Below, one piece after another: positions 33,118 to 41,900 of a stretch of 64,000 nt of DNA (position 1 is the stretch's first letter; each line of letters opens with the position of its first letter). The stretch lies in assembly GCA_964544885.1 (NCBI GenBank), contig CAZJDX010000017.1:11850-75849 (forward strand). Reading direction: 5' to 3'. Made by a program: the position numbers and the translations under genes. The DNA comes from QQVM01 sp964544885. GTDB lineage: Bacteria; Bacteroidota; Bacteroidia; AKYH767-A; 2013-40CM-41-45. Below the pieces are notes generated by a model. That model was not told where the DNA came from, ran no database searches, and saw only the letters and a program-made list of their open reading frames with translations.

Positions 33118-33807
33118 ATGCAAGAGTTCAATATTCAATTACAAGGATTCAACAAGCTATTCAGTAAGTGGCTTAAGGAAAAGATCCAAACTGATATTAA
33201 GAATTCATTGTTGTTTACAGAAATTGATCCGGAACATAAAAATGCCAGGTTCAGCGCCCAACCGGTCATACGTATTCAGTATTGCATGAATATTGACAAT
33301 TTAAATTCCCATTTACACCTGACAGGATCAAAGACAGGAGAGAGAATGATTTTATGGTGGGGTGGAAATGAACCCGGAGAAGAAGCAGTAATAAAGGCGC
33401 TGAACCTGGGTGTGTCGGCGGTAGTGAGTGATAAAATGGAATGGGAAGATATTATCCAGGCAATTACAGGTGTTTCACAAAAGGAAATACATTTCAATGA
33501 AATTATCAGCGAAGCGCTTTATCATTACTGCAGCAGGAACAGAGTCCTTCACTCACGAAAAAAAACCATAACCGGTCAGCTTGGGGAAAGAGAAAAGAAA
33601 GTTATCCAGCTCAGGCGTTCCGGCAAAACTTCAAGAGAAATAGCCGGATTACTGTTCCTCAGCAAGAAAACGATCGATAAGATCTTTGGCGATTTATACC
33701 GCCGGTTCGACTGCAATAATTTTTTTGAATTGCTCAATGCGTTTGAAGGCGCTCCGGTTCATGACTCAGCCGCCGAGGGCGTTCCAGACCTGAACTCCTT
33801 GAGATAA
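33118..33807 (+). CDS. LuxR-type transcriptional regulator with pseudo-receiver domain
   Basis: A 229-residue DNA-binding protein. The C-terminal 65 residues are a clear LuxR/GerE helix-turn-helix: LGEREKKVIQLRRSGKTSRE, then IAGLLFLSKKTIDKIF. The N-terminal 130 residues follow the alternating strand/helix order of a response-regulator receiver, ending in EEAVIKALNLGVSAVVSD and DIIQAI, which match the alpha4-beta5-alpha5 part. The acidic pair, the phosphorylated Asp and the conserved Lys are missing, so control by phosphorylation is unlikely. I chose the ATG at 33118, preceded by an A-rich stretch, because the receiver-like fold begins there; an in-frame ATG at 32908 would add 70 residues. Its end overlaps tsaB on the other strand by 49 bases. 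Targets are unknown. Confidence 0.78.
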   Translation: MQEFNIQLQGFNKLFSKWLKEKIQTDIKNSLLFTEIDPEHKNARFSAQPVIRIQYCMNIDNLNSHLHLTGSKTGERMILWWGGNEPGEEAVIKALNLGVSAVVSDKMEWEDIIQAITGVSQKEIHFNEIISEALYHYCSRNRVLHSRKKTITGQLGEREKKVIQLRRSGKTSREIAGLLFLSKKTIDKIFGDLYRRFDCNNFFELLNAFEGAPVHDSAAEGVPDLNSLR

Positions 33808-34469
33808 AAGGGTTCGAAGAGCGCCAGATTTTCAAAGCGTGAATTCCGGAACTTTTCAAATGATAATTCAATCATGGAGGACGCAGAAGCTGAAACATCC
33901 ATTGAAAAATCAGCTCCGAGCTTGTTCCCCAGTACAGACTTACACTTCATTGAACCGTCGCCGGCGAACATGATCTTATGTTTACCAAAGTAATCCGAAA
34001 AAGATTCATCATTGACCACTAAAGCCTGCGCCGGTAATACTTCCTGTAAAGCGGAATCATACAGGGCAGTATAAACTTCCATTCTCCGTGCATCGATCAT
34101 AGGACAAAAAAGCAAATCTCTTTCAATCTTCATACTATGATCCATCAGATTCTTACGCATTCCATACGCAATCGCTTCAAGAGTTGAAATGGAGATGAGA
34201 GGAACATCCAAAGCATAACAAAGACCTTTGGCGGAGCTGACGCCAATTCTCAATCCGGTATATGAGCCAGGACCTGCACTGACGGAAATCGCACTGATGT
34301 CTTTCTTTTTTACTCCGGTTTCATTCAACAATCCCGCGATGAACGGGAGGAGCATTTCCGAATGAACATATCCTTCACTGAGTTCCTTTACACCCAGCAA
34401 AACACCATCCCGACCCAGAGCCACTGAACAAACAGGCGTGGCTGTCTCTATGCACAATATTGTATTCAT
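33759..34469 (-). CDS. tsaB: TsaB, tRNA threonylcarbamoyladenosine biosynthesis protein
   Basis: Non-catalytic partner of TsaD in making the t6A modification at position 37 of ANN-reading tRNAs. It has 236 residues and an ASKHA fold: N-terminal ILCIETATPVCSVALGRDG and SVSAGPGSYTGLRIGVSSAK (about 63-82), both family signatures. The last 16 codons overlap the 3' end of the LuxR-type gene on the opposite strand. It lies 90 bases downstream of the efflux adaptor gene in the same direction. The assignment is secure. Confidence 0.95.
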   Translation of the reverse strand: MNTILCIETATPVCSVALGRDGVLLGVKELSEGYVHSEMLLPFIAGLLNETGVKKKDISAISVSAGPGSYTGLRIGVSSAKGLCYALDVPLISISTLEAIAYGMRKNLMDHSMKIERDLLFCPMIDARRMEVYTALYDSALQEVLPAQALVVNDESFSDYFGKHKIMFAGDGSMKCKSVLGNKLGADFSMDVSASASSMIELSFEKFRNSRFENLALFEPFYLKEFRSGTPSAAES

Positions 34470-34559
34470 ATAATATAGTATGAATTAACAGGTCAACTAA
34501 ACCCTTTTTATCCGACAGTTTTAAAAATCAAATAGAGAGAAAAAACATTAATGCTTTAC

Positions 34560-35951
34560 TCATTTATCCTTACTATACAATTTATCCTTCTTCACCACTT
34601 CAACGTTATCACCATCCTTCAATATTCGTGATATTGAACTGTAAGGTGCAGTCACAACCATATCACCCTCCTTCAAACCTTTTTTGATTTCTATATAATT
34701 ATTATCCTGGATTCCGATCTCCACGAACTGTAGTTTCACTTTTCCATCACTTACAACAAAAACACATTCTGACTGCTTCGGCTCTCCTGAACTCTTATCT
34801 TCCGAGTCATCGACAAGCTTGACCGACCCGTCATCATCTAACTCCTTACTCTTATTTTTATCCTTATCCTGATCACCGGCGGAAAGACTTGAATCCCGTG
34901 TGGTGACCGACTGGATAGGGACAGAGAGGCAGCCTCTCACCACTTTTGTCATAATATCAACAGTTGCCGACATACCTGGATTGAAGACTGCCTTTTCTGG
35001 TCTGTCGGGATCTCTCATCTGTTCATAGGATTCGCGCAGGATCCTGATCTTCACAGTAAAATTGGTGACCTGATCGACGCTTAATCCGGTGGTGCTTGCC
35101 GAGTTGGCAACTTCCGTAACAATACCCTTGAATTTCCTTCCGAGATAAGCATCAACTTCTACATTGGCGGTATCACCAATATTTACTCTGACAATATCAT
35201 TCTCGTTCACATCTACGCTCACTTCCATTTCATTCAGGTTGGCCAGTGTCATAATTTCGGTTCCGGCGAACTGGGAAGTTCCGACGACCCTCTCCCCTTT
35301 CTCAACATTTAGTTTGGAAATAGTGGCATCAACCGGTGAAAATATCGAAGTCTTTCTGAGATTATCCTGCGCTTCCTTCACGGTGGCCTCCGCGCTTCTT
35401 ACACCGAAATCCGCCGCCGACACGCTTTGTTCACCGGCATCCACTTCGGCCTTTGCCACCTCAAAGGCGGATTTCACATTTTCCCACTCGCTGGCGGAAA
35501 TAAGTTTTTCATTGAAAAGCTTTTGATTTCTCTCATAGGCCAGTCTTGCCTTTTCAAACTGTGATTTAACCTGAATCAGTCTGGACTTTGCGTTTTCCGC
35601 GCTGGCCTTGCTGGAATTCAGCGCGGCAACGGAACGGTCAAGATATGACTGGTAAATGTCAGGAAGGATGCGTGCGAGTAATTGTCCCTTGCTGACGCGG
35701 TCGCCTTCCTTCACACTGAGTTCAACGATCTCGCCTGAGACATCAGGACTGATCTTAATAGCGACTTCTGGTTGTATTTTTCCGCTGGCGGAGACAGTCT
35801 CCACGATATCGCGAAGGGCCGCCTTCTCCGCCGCCACTTCCCTTGTCTCTTCGTTCTTAATCCATCCCGCTTTTTTTCCTATGATTGCAAACACGATGAG
35901 GACCACCACAGAAATGATGAGCCACTTCATCCAGTTTCTTTTCTTAGCCAT
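34560..35951 (-). CDS. Periplasmic adaptor of a tripartite efflux system (HlyD/MacA-like)
   Basis: A 463-residue membrane-fusion protein. An N-terminal membrane anchor lies at about 10-27. The lipoyl half-motif follows (VSASGKIQPEVAIKISPDVS, about 53-72), then a long coiled-coil hairpin (about 100-190), the second lipoyl half (TSIFSPVDATISKLNVEKGE, about 204-223) and beta-barrel and membrane-proximal domains. An unusual 45-residue Lys/Asp/Ser-rich insertion sits near 353-398, before ECVFVVSDGKV. It works with an inner-membrane pump and TolC to move substrates across the envelope. TolC is encoded 68 bases upstream; no pump gene is present here. The MacB-like permease at 846 is a possible partner, by inference only. 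Confidence 0.9.
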   Translation of the reverse strand: MAKKRNWMKWLIISVVVLIVFAIIGKKAGWIKNEETREVAAEKAALRDIVETVSASGKIQPEVAIKISPDVSGEIVELSVKEGDRVSKGQLLARILPDIYQSYLDRSVAALNSSKASAENAKSRLIQVKSQFEKARLAYERNQKLFNEKLISASEWENVKSAFEVAKAEVDAGEQSVSAADFGVRSAEATVKEAQDNLRKTSIFSPVDATISKLNVEKGERVVGTSQFAGTEIMTLANLNEMEVSVDVNENDIVRVNIGDTANVEVDAYLGRKFKGIVTEVANSASTTGLSVDQVTNFTVKIRILRESYEQMRDPDRPEKAVFNPGMSATVDIMTKVVRGCLSVPIQSVTTRDSSLSAGDQDKDKNKSKELDDDGSVKLVDDSEDKSSGEPKQSECVFVVSDGKVKLQFVEIGIQDNNYIEIKKGLKEGDMVVTAPYSSISRILKDGDNVEVVKKDKLYSKDK

Positions 35952-36019
35952 AATTGAGAATATTAATTACAGATTTAATATTAGTTTCTCTTCAGTAACA
36001 CCTCTTTCTTATCCGGTGA

Positions 36020-37453
36020 TCAGAAAGTCAGGGGCTTCCCGAGATAGAAATCCAGAACCTTTGTTCTGAAAATAAGATCAAATTTTGCCTGCAAGAGGTC
36101 GGCATTAGCCTTGGCGAGATTATTTTTAACCAGCAGGTAATCGTAGGTACTGATGAGTCCGAGCTCGTAACGCTGCTCATTGAACTTATAGGATTCGGTA
36201 AGCGCTTTCTGACTTTTCTCTCCGGCTTCATGTCGCTTTCCCGCGGCGAGAGCATCGGTAACGGCTTGTTGAACGCTCTTGAACAAATTCTTTCTTGTCT
36301 GATCAAGGTTAAGCCTGTTTTGTTCCAGGCTTATCTTTGCTCTCGATACGCTTGTTTTCGTCGCCCAGCCGTTGAATAAAGGAACCTGTAAAGTAAAACC
36401 TACAGATTTGCCCAGGTTATTATCCAACTGATCGCGGAAAGGAGTTTGTTCAAGAACAGGCCGGCTGTTATTGAGAAATGAATAGACGCTATCCCCGGAA
36501 CTGGTAAAACCGGAGAATACCGGGCTTGGAGGGAAGAACTCATATCCGGTAATATCCTGACTGGAGGTGCTGAAATTCGTACTCAGACTTCCGCTCAGAA
36601 ATAAGCGCGGGTATCTGGCTCCTCTCGCGATCGCAAGACCCTTCTCCGCACTCTTTACACGCAATTCATAACTCTTTACATCCGGCTGATTGTTCAGTGC
36701 AGCGGTATAGACGGCATTCGTATTCATTTGTTCAGCTGAAAGTACAGGTGTCGAAAGTACCGGCTCCTGAACAGTAAATGTAGTATCCACACTCAATTCA
36801 AGCAGTTGTGTCAGATTCAGTACAGCCTGGTCATAGGCAGAACGGGCCTGAACCAGCATGACCTCATCGGAGGCCAGCTGTGCTTCCATGTCCAGCAGAT
36901 TTCCTTTATTCAGTGAACCAAGTTCATACATCCTTGACACTTTATCCCGTTGTATCTTGGTGGCCTCAAGCTGATCCTTCGTATAAGCCAGAAGTTCCTT
37001 ATTATATAATACCTGCAGATAAAAAGTAACCACATTCAGCACCACGTCATTACGCACCTTCTCCAGATCGTAGCGGCTACTCATATAATTCAGATTACTC
37101 TGGCGAAGTGTGTTCTGCAATTGGAATCCTTCGAACAAGGGAAGGCTGCTGCTCAAAGCAAAACTGTTTGAGCGGACCTCTGAGGTGGTGAAGCTATTTG
37201 TGAAAGGATCGATACTTCGACCGTAATAATAATTCTGCGTTGCATTCCCATTCAGACTTGGAAACATGCTGGCAATACTCTGCGATTTCAGATCCTTATT
37301 GAGGTCTGTGATCAATTCCGAATGCCGGATCTGAATATTATTATTAAGGGCATAGTCAATACATTCCTGCAATGTCCAAACCTTCTGACAATAAGCTGCC
37401 TGAAGTGGTAAGACTAAAAGCAATGCACAGACGAGCCGGCTAAGCCTGTTCAT
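36020..37453 (-). CDS. TolC-family outer-membrane efflux protein
   Basis: A 477-residue outer-membrane channel. Signal peptide about 1-23 (CALLLVLPLQAAYCQ). The mature protein starts KVWTLQECIDYALNNNIQIR, the typical first helix of Bacteroidota TolC proteins, and has two repeated halves of long helices with beta strands; the second half ends RYELGLISTYDYLLVKNNLA then VLDFYLGKPL. I prefer the ATG at 37453; a TTG at 37474 falls in a promoter-like box CTAATTTG (37472-37479). It is the first gene of the adaptor pair and likely shares its mRNA. Substrate unknown. Confidence 0.92.
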   Translation of the reverse strand: MNRLSRLVCALLLVLPLQAAYCQKVWTLQECIDYALNNNIQIRHSELITDLNKDLKSQSIASMFPSLNGNATQNYYYGRSIDPFTNSFTTSEVRSNSFALSSSLPLFEGFQLQNTLRQSNLNYMSSRYDLEKVRNDVVLNVVTFYLQVLYNKELLAYTKDQLEATKIQRDKVSRMYELGSLNKGNLLDMEAQLASDEVMLVQARSAYDQAVLNLTQLLELSVDTTFTVQEPVLSTPVLSAEQMNTNAVYTAALNNQPDVKSYELRVKSAEKGLAIARGARYPRLFLSGSLSTNFSTSSQDITGYEFFPPSPVFSGFTSSGDSVYSFLNNSRPVLEQTPFRDQLDNNLGKSVGFTLQVPLFNGWATKTSVSRAKISLEQNRLNLDQTRKNLFKSVQQAVTDALAAGKRHEAGEKSQKALTESYKFNEQRYELGLISTYDYLLVKNNLAKANADLLQAKFDLIFRTKVLDFYLGKPLTF

Positions 37454-37728
37454 AAAGAGATAAATTCCGCGCAAATTAGGTCAAAAAATTGAATCCTATA
37501 AATATGCAGCCATAAAAATAATAAACCCGTCCCAAGGATGGGAACACGATTTTGAGCTTTACATAAGCCACAGATGGGTTTATCCCGGATAGAAAATCAC
37601 CATTTTGGTGAGTTTTGTGAAAGTCAAAAGGATCTTTTTTCTTATTGCCGTGCTATAAATTTTTCTTGTTCATATTCAGGATACGTTGCCGGTATCAAAG
37701 CGGATATAAGTTCCGCATAAAAGACAAA

Positions 37729-38757
37729 TCAGGATTGATGCTCCAGCAGTAGATTCAGGCTCTGTCTCATGATCTCTCCCATATTCCTGCATTTCAGAAA
37801 GGATTCTCTTTTATAGTGCTCTGCCAGCTCAATCTTCAGCTGTTCCGTTTTCTCCGGCAAAGAAACCGTATCACCGATCATCACCTCGAGCAGGGATGCG
37901 ATACGGAAATGAGCGATCTTAACTCTTCGCGCCATAAGGGAACGTTCTTCGAGCTGATACTGCTTTGCTGTTTCCTTATTAATGAATTTGACACAGAGAT
38001 GAACATACGGATTATTTTCCTTGAAATACTGAGGCAGATACAACGCTTTCCTCCCTTCATAACTCTGCTGATCAAAATCAATGGCGCGAAACCTGAACTG
38101 GGTATCGTCAAAATCCGCTGTCATGTCGATCACAAAATTGTATGAGCGCATATCTCCCAGTAAACGTACGAAGCAGCGCTCATTGAATTTAATAAACTCT
38201 TTGGCAAGCCTGGTTTCATTGACACCTACCGCACTGAGATTATTGTTAACGAACTGATCACCCGGTATGCCAATGATGTGCTCTTCGATTAGCGTATCTT
38301 CATTCACCAGATAGTTAATCCTGTTGGGAGAAAGAAGGTCTTCAAATTCGAGACCATAAACCCGTGATGCATCCGCAAGTTTTACATAATAGTAATCATA
38401 GTTGTCGTTGAACTGATTCTTTATCCTTATACGGAAAGGTTTGGAATTCCCAAACGGACAAAAGTCTATCCTGTCAACATAAAGATGCTCCATAAGGCGT
38501 ATATTCCCTTCGACCTTCATCAGGGCGTAGGTTTTAACCAGTTTCTGATTCAGCTCTTCCATTTCACCGGGCTGATAGAAAACGGTCTCCCAGAGCGTAT
38601 CCCGACCTTTCTTATCAAGCAATGGGATAGTATAATTGTACCTCAGAAGATCCTGGTAACGAAAAGGAATATCGTCTACCCTGCCAAAGTCTTCAAGGTA
38701 CATGAACAACTCTTCCCTGATCCTGTAACTGATTTTCTTTTTCGAAATCGAATTCAT
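37729..38757 (-). CDS. Unassigned protein with kinase-like motifs
   Basis: A 342-residue soluble protein that I cannot place in a named family. Several segments suggest a protein-kinase/aminoglycoside-phosphotransferase-like fold: YYYVKLADAS (near residue 124) could give the ATP-binding Lys; LLGDMRSYNFVID (near 196-208) has the G-D-x-x-x-x-N spacing of a catalytic loop; and RFRAIDFDQQSYEG (near 222-235) resembles a metal-binding D-F-D/G strand. The remaining C-terminal 100 residues are helical and basic. I chose the ATG at 38757; an earlier in-frame start at 38847 would add 30 residues. It lies between metH and tolC in the same direction, 156 bases after metH. The product is real by length and composition; the function is speculation. 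Confidence 0.72.
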   Translation of the reverse strand: MNSISKKKISYRIREELFMYLEDFGRVDDIPFRYQDLLRYNYTIPLLDKKGRDTLWETVFYQPGEMEELNQKLVKTYALMKVEGNIRLMEHLYVDRIDFCPFGNSKPFRIRIKNQFNDNYDYYYVKLADASRVYGLEFEDLLSPNRINYLVNEDTLIEEHIIGIPGDQFVNNNLSAVGVNETRLAKEFIKFNERCFVRLLGDMRSYNFVIDMTADFDDTQFRFRAIDFDQQSYEGRKALYLPQYFKENNPYVHLCVKFINKETAKQYQLEERSLMARRVKIAHFRIASLLEVMIGDTVSLPEKTEQLKIELAEHYKRESFLKCRNMGEIMRQSLNLLLEHQS

Positions 38758-38913
38758 GTGCGAAGCTGTATTGATCCAGGGAAATGAATCCCTGGTACAC
38801 GCAAAATAAGGGAAATTAGCCTCAGTGTAAACCGGGTTCCGTAACATTAAGCAACAGGGAATGTTGAATCAGCTTAAGAGCAAGGGTACGGAACGCCCGG
38901 TAAATCCAATGGT

Positions 38914-41900
38914 TCAGTAAGCAAGAACCGGCGAGAGCCACCGCTCAACTTCTTCTAGACTCATTCCCTTTCTTTGGGCATAGTCATTCACCTGATCTTT
39001 CTGGATCTTTCCAAGACCAAAGTACCTTGAATCAGGATGTGAAAAGTATAATCCGCATACTGCGGCGGTTGGATACATAGCCAGACTTTCGGTAAGTTTA
39101 ATTCCTGTGTTCTTCTCAACATCCAACAAAGCCCAGATGGTCTTTTTCTCCGTATGGTCTGGCTGAGCCGGATAACCCGGTGCAGGTCTGATACCTCTGT
39201 ACTCCTCTCTGATCAGTTGTTCCTTACTGAGACTTTCATTCGCTTCGTATCCCCAGATTTCCTTTCGCACTTTCTCATGCAGCAATTCAGCGAAGGCCTC
39301 TGCAAGCCTGTCGGCAAGGGCTTTCAGCATAATGGAAGAATAATCATCGTGTTCCTGCTCAAATTTTTCCAGCCATTTTTCAATCCCATGGCCGGTACTC
39401 AGTGCAAAAGCCCCGATGTGATCGGTTTCGTTCACCTGTGCTGCCGGAACCTGACCGGAAGAACCGGAAATTCCACTCCCGCCTGCGACTGCCTGCGCGG
39501 CTTCCACAGAGTGGAGTTCTACCCTGGATTGATTGGCAAGGTGCAATGCCTTCGGTAAAATAAAATCCGCCAGGGCAAGGTTGCTTTCTCCCTCCGGCTT
39601 TTGTGTCTGCTGTCTGAGTGAATGGAAGGTACAGATCCTTTTCAGTCCGTGATCGTTCTGTGCAGGCTCATACACTTCAATATCGTCACCGGACGAAAGG
39701 GCTGGATAGATTCCCACAACGGCATTTGCCATCAGCCATTTCTCATTGATGACGCGCTTCAACATGGCTTGAGCATCTGTAAACAATTTTGCAGCCTCCT
39801 GTCCTCGTTGCGGATCGTCAAGGATTTTGGGATAAGAACCTTTGAGTTCCCAACTGTGAAAAAATGGAGTCCAGTCAATATATTCTGCTATTTCATCCAG
39901 GGGGTAATCACTGAAAACAAAATTACCTGTCCTTGCAGGAATACTAAGTCGAATATTCTTCCAGTCCGTAGCGAAGGCTCTCCGTTGCGCCAGCTCCAGC
40001 GGTATGAACTTGGACGAACTGACTGACTTGCTATGCTGAGAGCGTATTCTTTCGTTCTCCGCTTCATTCTTCCTGATAAAATCAGCTCTGCCTTCTTCCG
40101 ACAGCAGGCTACTCACAACGCTTACGCAGCGGGAAGCATCATTCACATGGATGACGGGCTGAGTATAATGCGGATCGATCTTTACGGCTGTGTGGACTTT
40201 TGATGTGGTGGCACCACCAATGAGAAGGGGGATGTTGAACCCCTCCCGTTGCATTTCTTTCGCAAGGTGCACCATCTCATCCAATGATGGGGTTATCAAT
40301 CCGCTCACACCGATCGCATCTACCTTATGCGCTTTTGCCGCCGCCAGGATCTTATCTGCTGGCACCATCACACCCAGATCAACAATCTCATAATTGTTGC
40401 AGGCCAGTACCACGCTGACAATATTTTTTCCGATGTCATGCACATCTCCTTTCACAGTCGCCATGAGGATCTTTCCGGCATTCTGCCGCTTCTGATCCTG
40501 ACCTTTCTCTTTCAATTGCAACTTCTCCGCATTGAGATAGGGTTCCAGGTAGGCCACGGCCTTTTTCATAACCCTGGCGCTTTTGACAACCTGAGGAAGG
40601 AACATTTTACCTGCACCAAAAAGATCTCCAACGATATTCATTCCTTTCATCAAAGGACCTTCAATGATCTGCAGGGTTTGAGAAAAAGAAGGTCTTGCTT
40701 CCTCAAGATCCGCCTCAATGAAATCGGTAATGCCTTTCACCAAAGCGTGAGCAAGTCTTTCTTCAACCGGGGACTTTCTCCACTCCGCATCTTTCTCTTC
40801 TTTCTTCCGGGAAGATCCTTTAAGGGTTTCGGCATATTGAAGCAGTTTCTCCGTCGCATCCGGGTTTCTGTCAAGTAATACATCTTCTACCAATCCAAGA
40901 AGAAATTCCGGAATCTCATCATATACCTGCAGTTGTCCGGGATTTACGATGCCCATATCCATGCCTGCTTTTACACCATGAAAAAGAAAGGCGGAATGAA
41001 TCGCCTCCCTTACCGTATCATTTCCTCTGAAGGAGAAGGATACATTACTGACGCCTCCGCTGACTTTTGCCAGCGGCAGATTTTTCTTGATCCAGGTGGT
41101 GGCTTCAAAATAATCAAGGGCATTCCGGCGATGTTCTTCCATTCCGGTAGCTACCGGAAATATATTCGGATCGAAGATGATGTCTTGTGGAGGGAATCCA
41201 GCTCTTTCAGTGAGCAATCTGTAAGCGCGCTCACAGATCTCTATTCTCCGTTCATAACTATCGGCCTGACCCCTTTCATCGAAAGCCATGACGATCACGG
41301 CGGCCCCGTATTTTTTTACAATACGGGCCTGACGAAGGAACTCGTCTTCTCCTTCCTTGAGAGAAATGGAATTGACGATGGACTTGCCCTGGGTGCATTT
41401 CAATCCGGCTTCAATGACGGAAAACTTTGAAGAGTCAATCATGACAGGCAGTCTGGCAATGTCCGGCTCAACAGCCAGCATGTTCAGAAACTTTGTCATC
41501 GCGACCTCGGAATCCAGCATTCCTTCATCCATGTTCACATCAATGACCTGAGCACCTCCTTCCGCCTGATCGCGTGCGACAGATAAAGCCTCTTCATAAT
41601 TCTCCTCCCGGATCAGTCTGAGAAATTTTTTCGAACCGGTTACATTGGTCCGCTCACCGACATTCATAAAATTGGAATCAGGCCGTAGTGTAAGCGCTTC
41701 AAGACCGCTGATCCGAAGAAAAGGTTCTGTCTTTGGAATCTTTCTCGGGCTTACCGATCTGGCAATCCCCGCGATGTGGGCAATGTGTTCTGGCGTGGTA
41801 CCACAGCAGCCTCCGACAATGTTGAGAAATCCGCTTTTCAAAAAGTCTTCAATGTGATGTCCCATGTCGTGCGGACTTTCATCATATTCACCGAATTGAT

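Noticed and set aside
37454..37474. Upstream TTG start for the TolC gene
   Set aside because: It lies in a promoter-like box, and the signal peptide begins naturally at the ATG at 37453.
37580..37615. Hairpin with stem TCACCA/TGGTGA after the kinase-like gene
   Set aside because: Only six pairs and a weak T-run, over 110 bases from the stop codon; too weak to call a terminator.
40327..41430. Two long plus-strand open frames
   Set aside because: Both are antisense to metH, which is complete.
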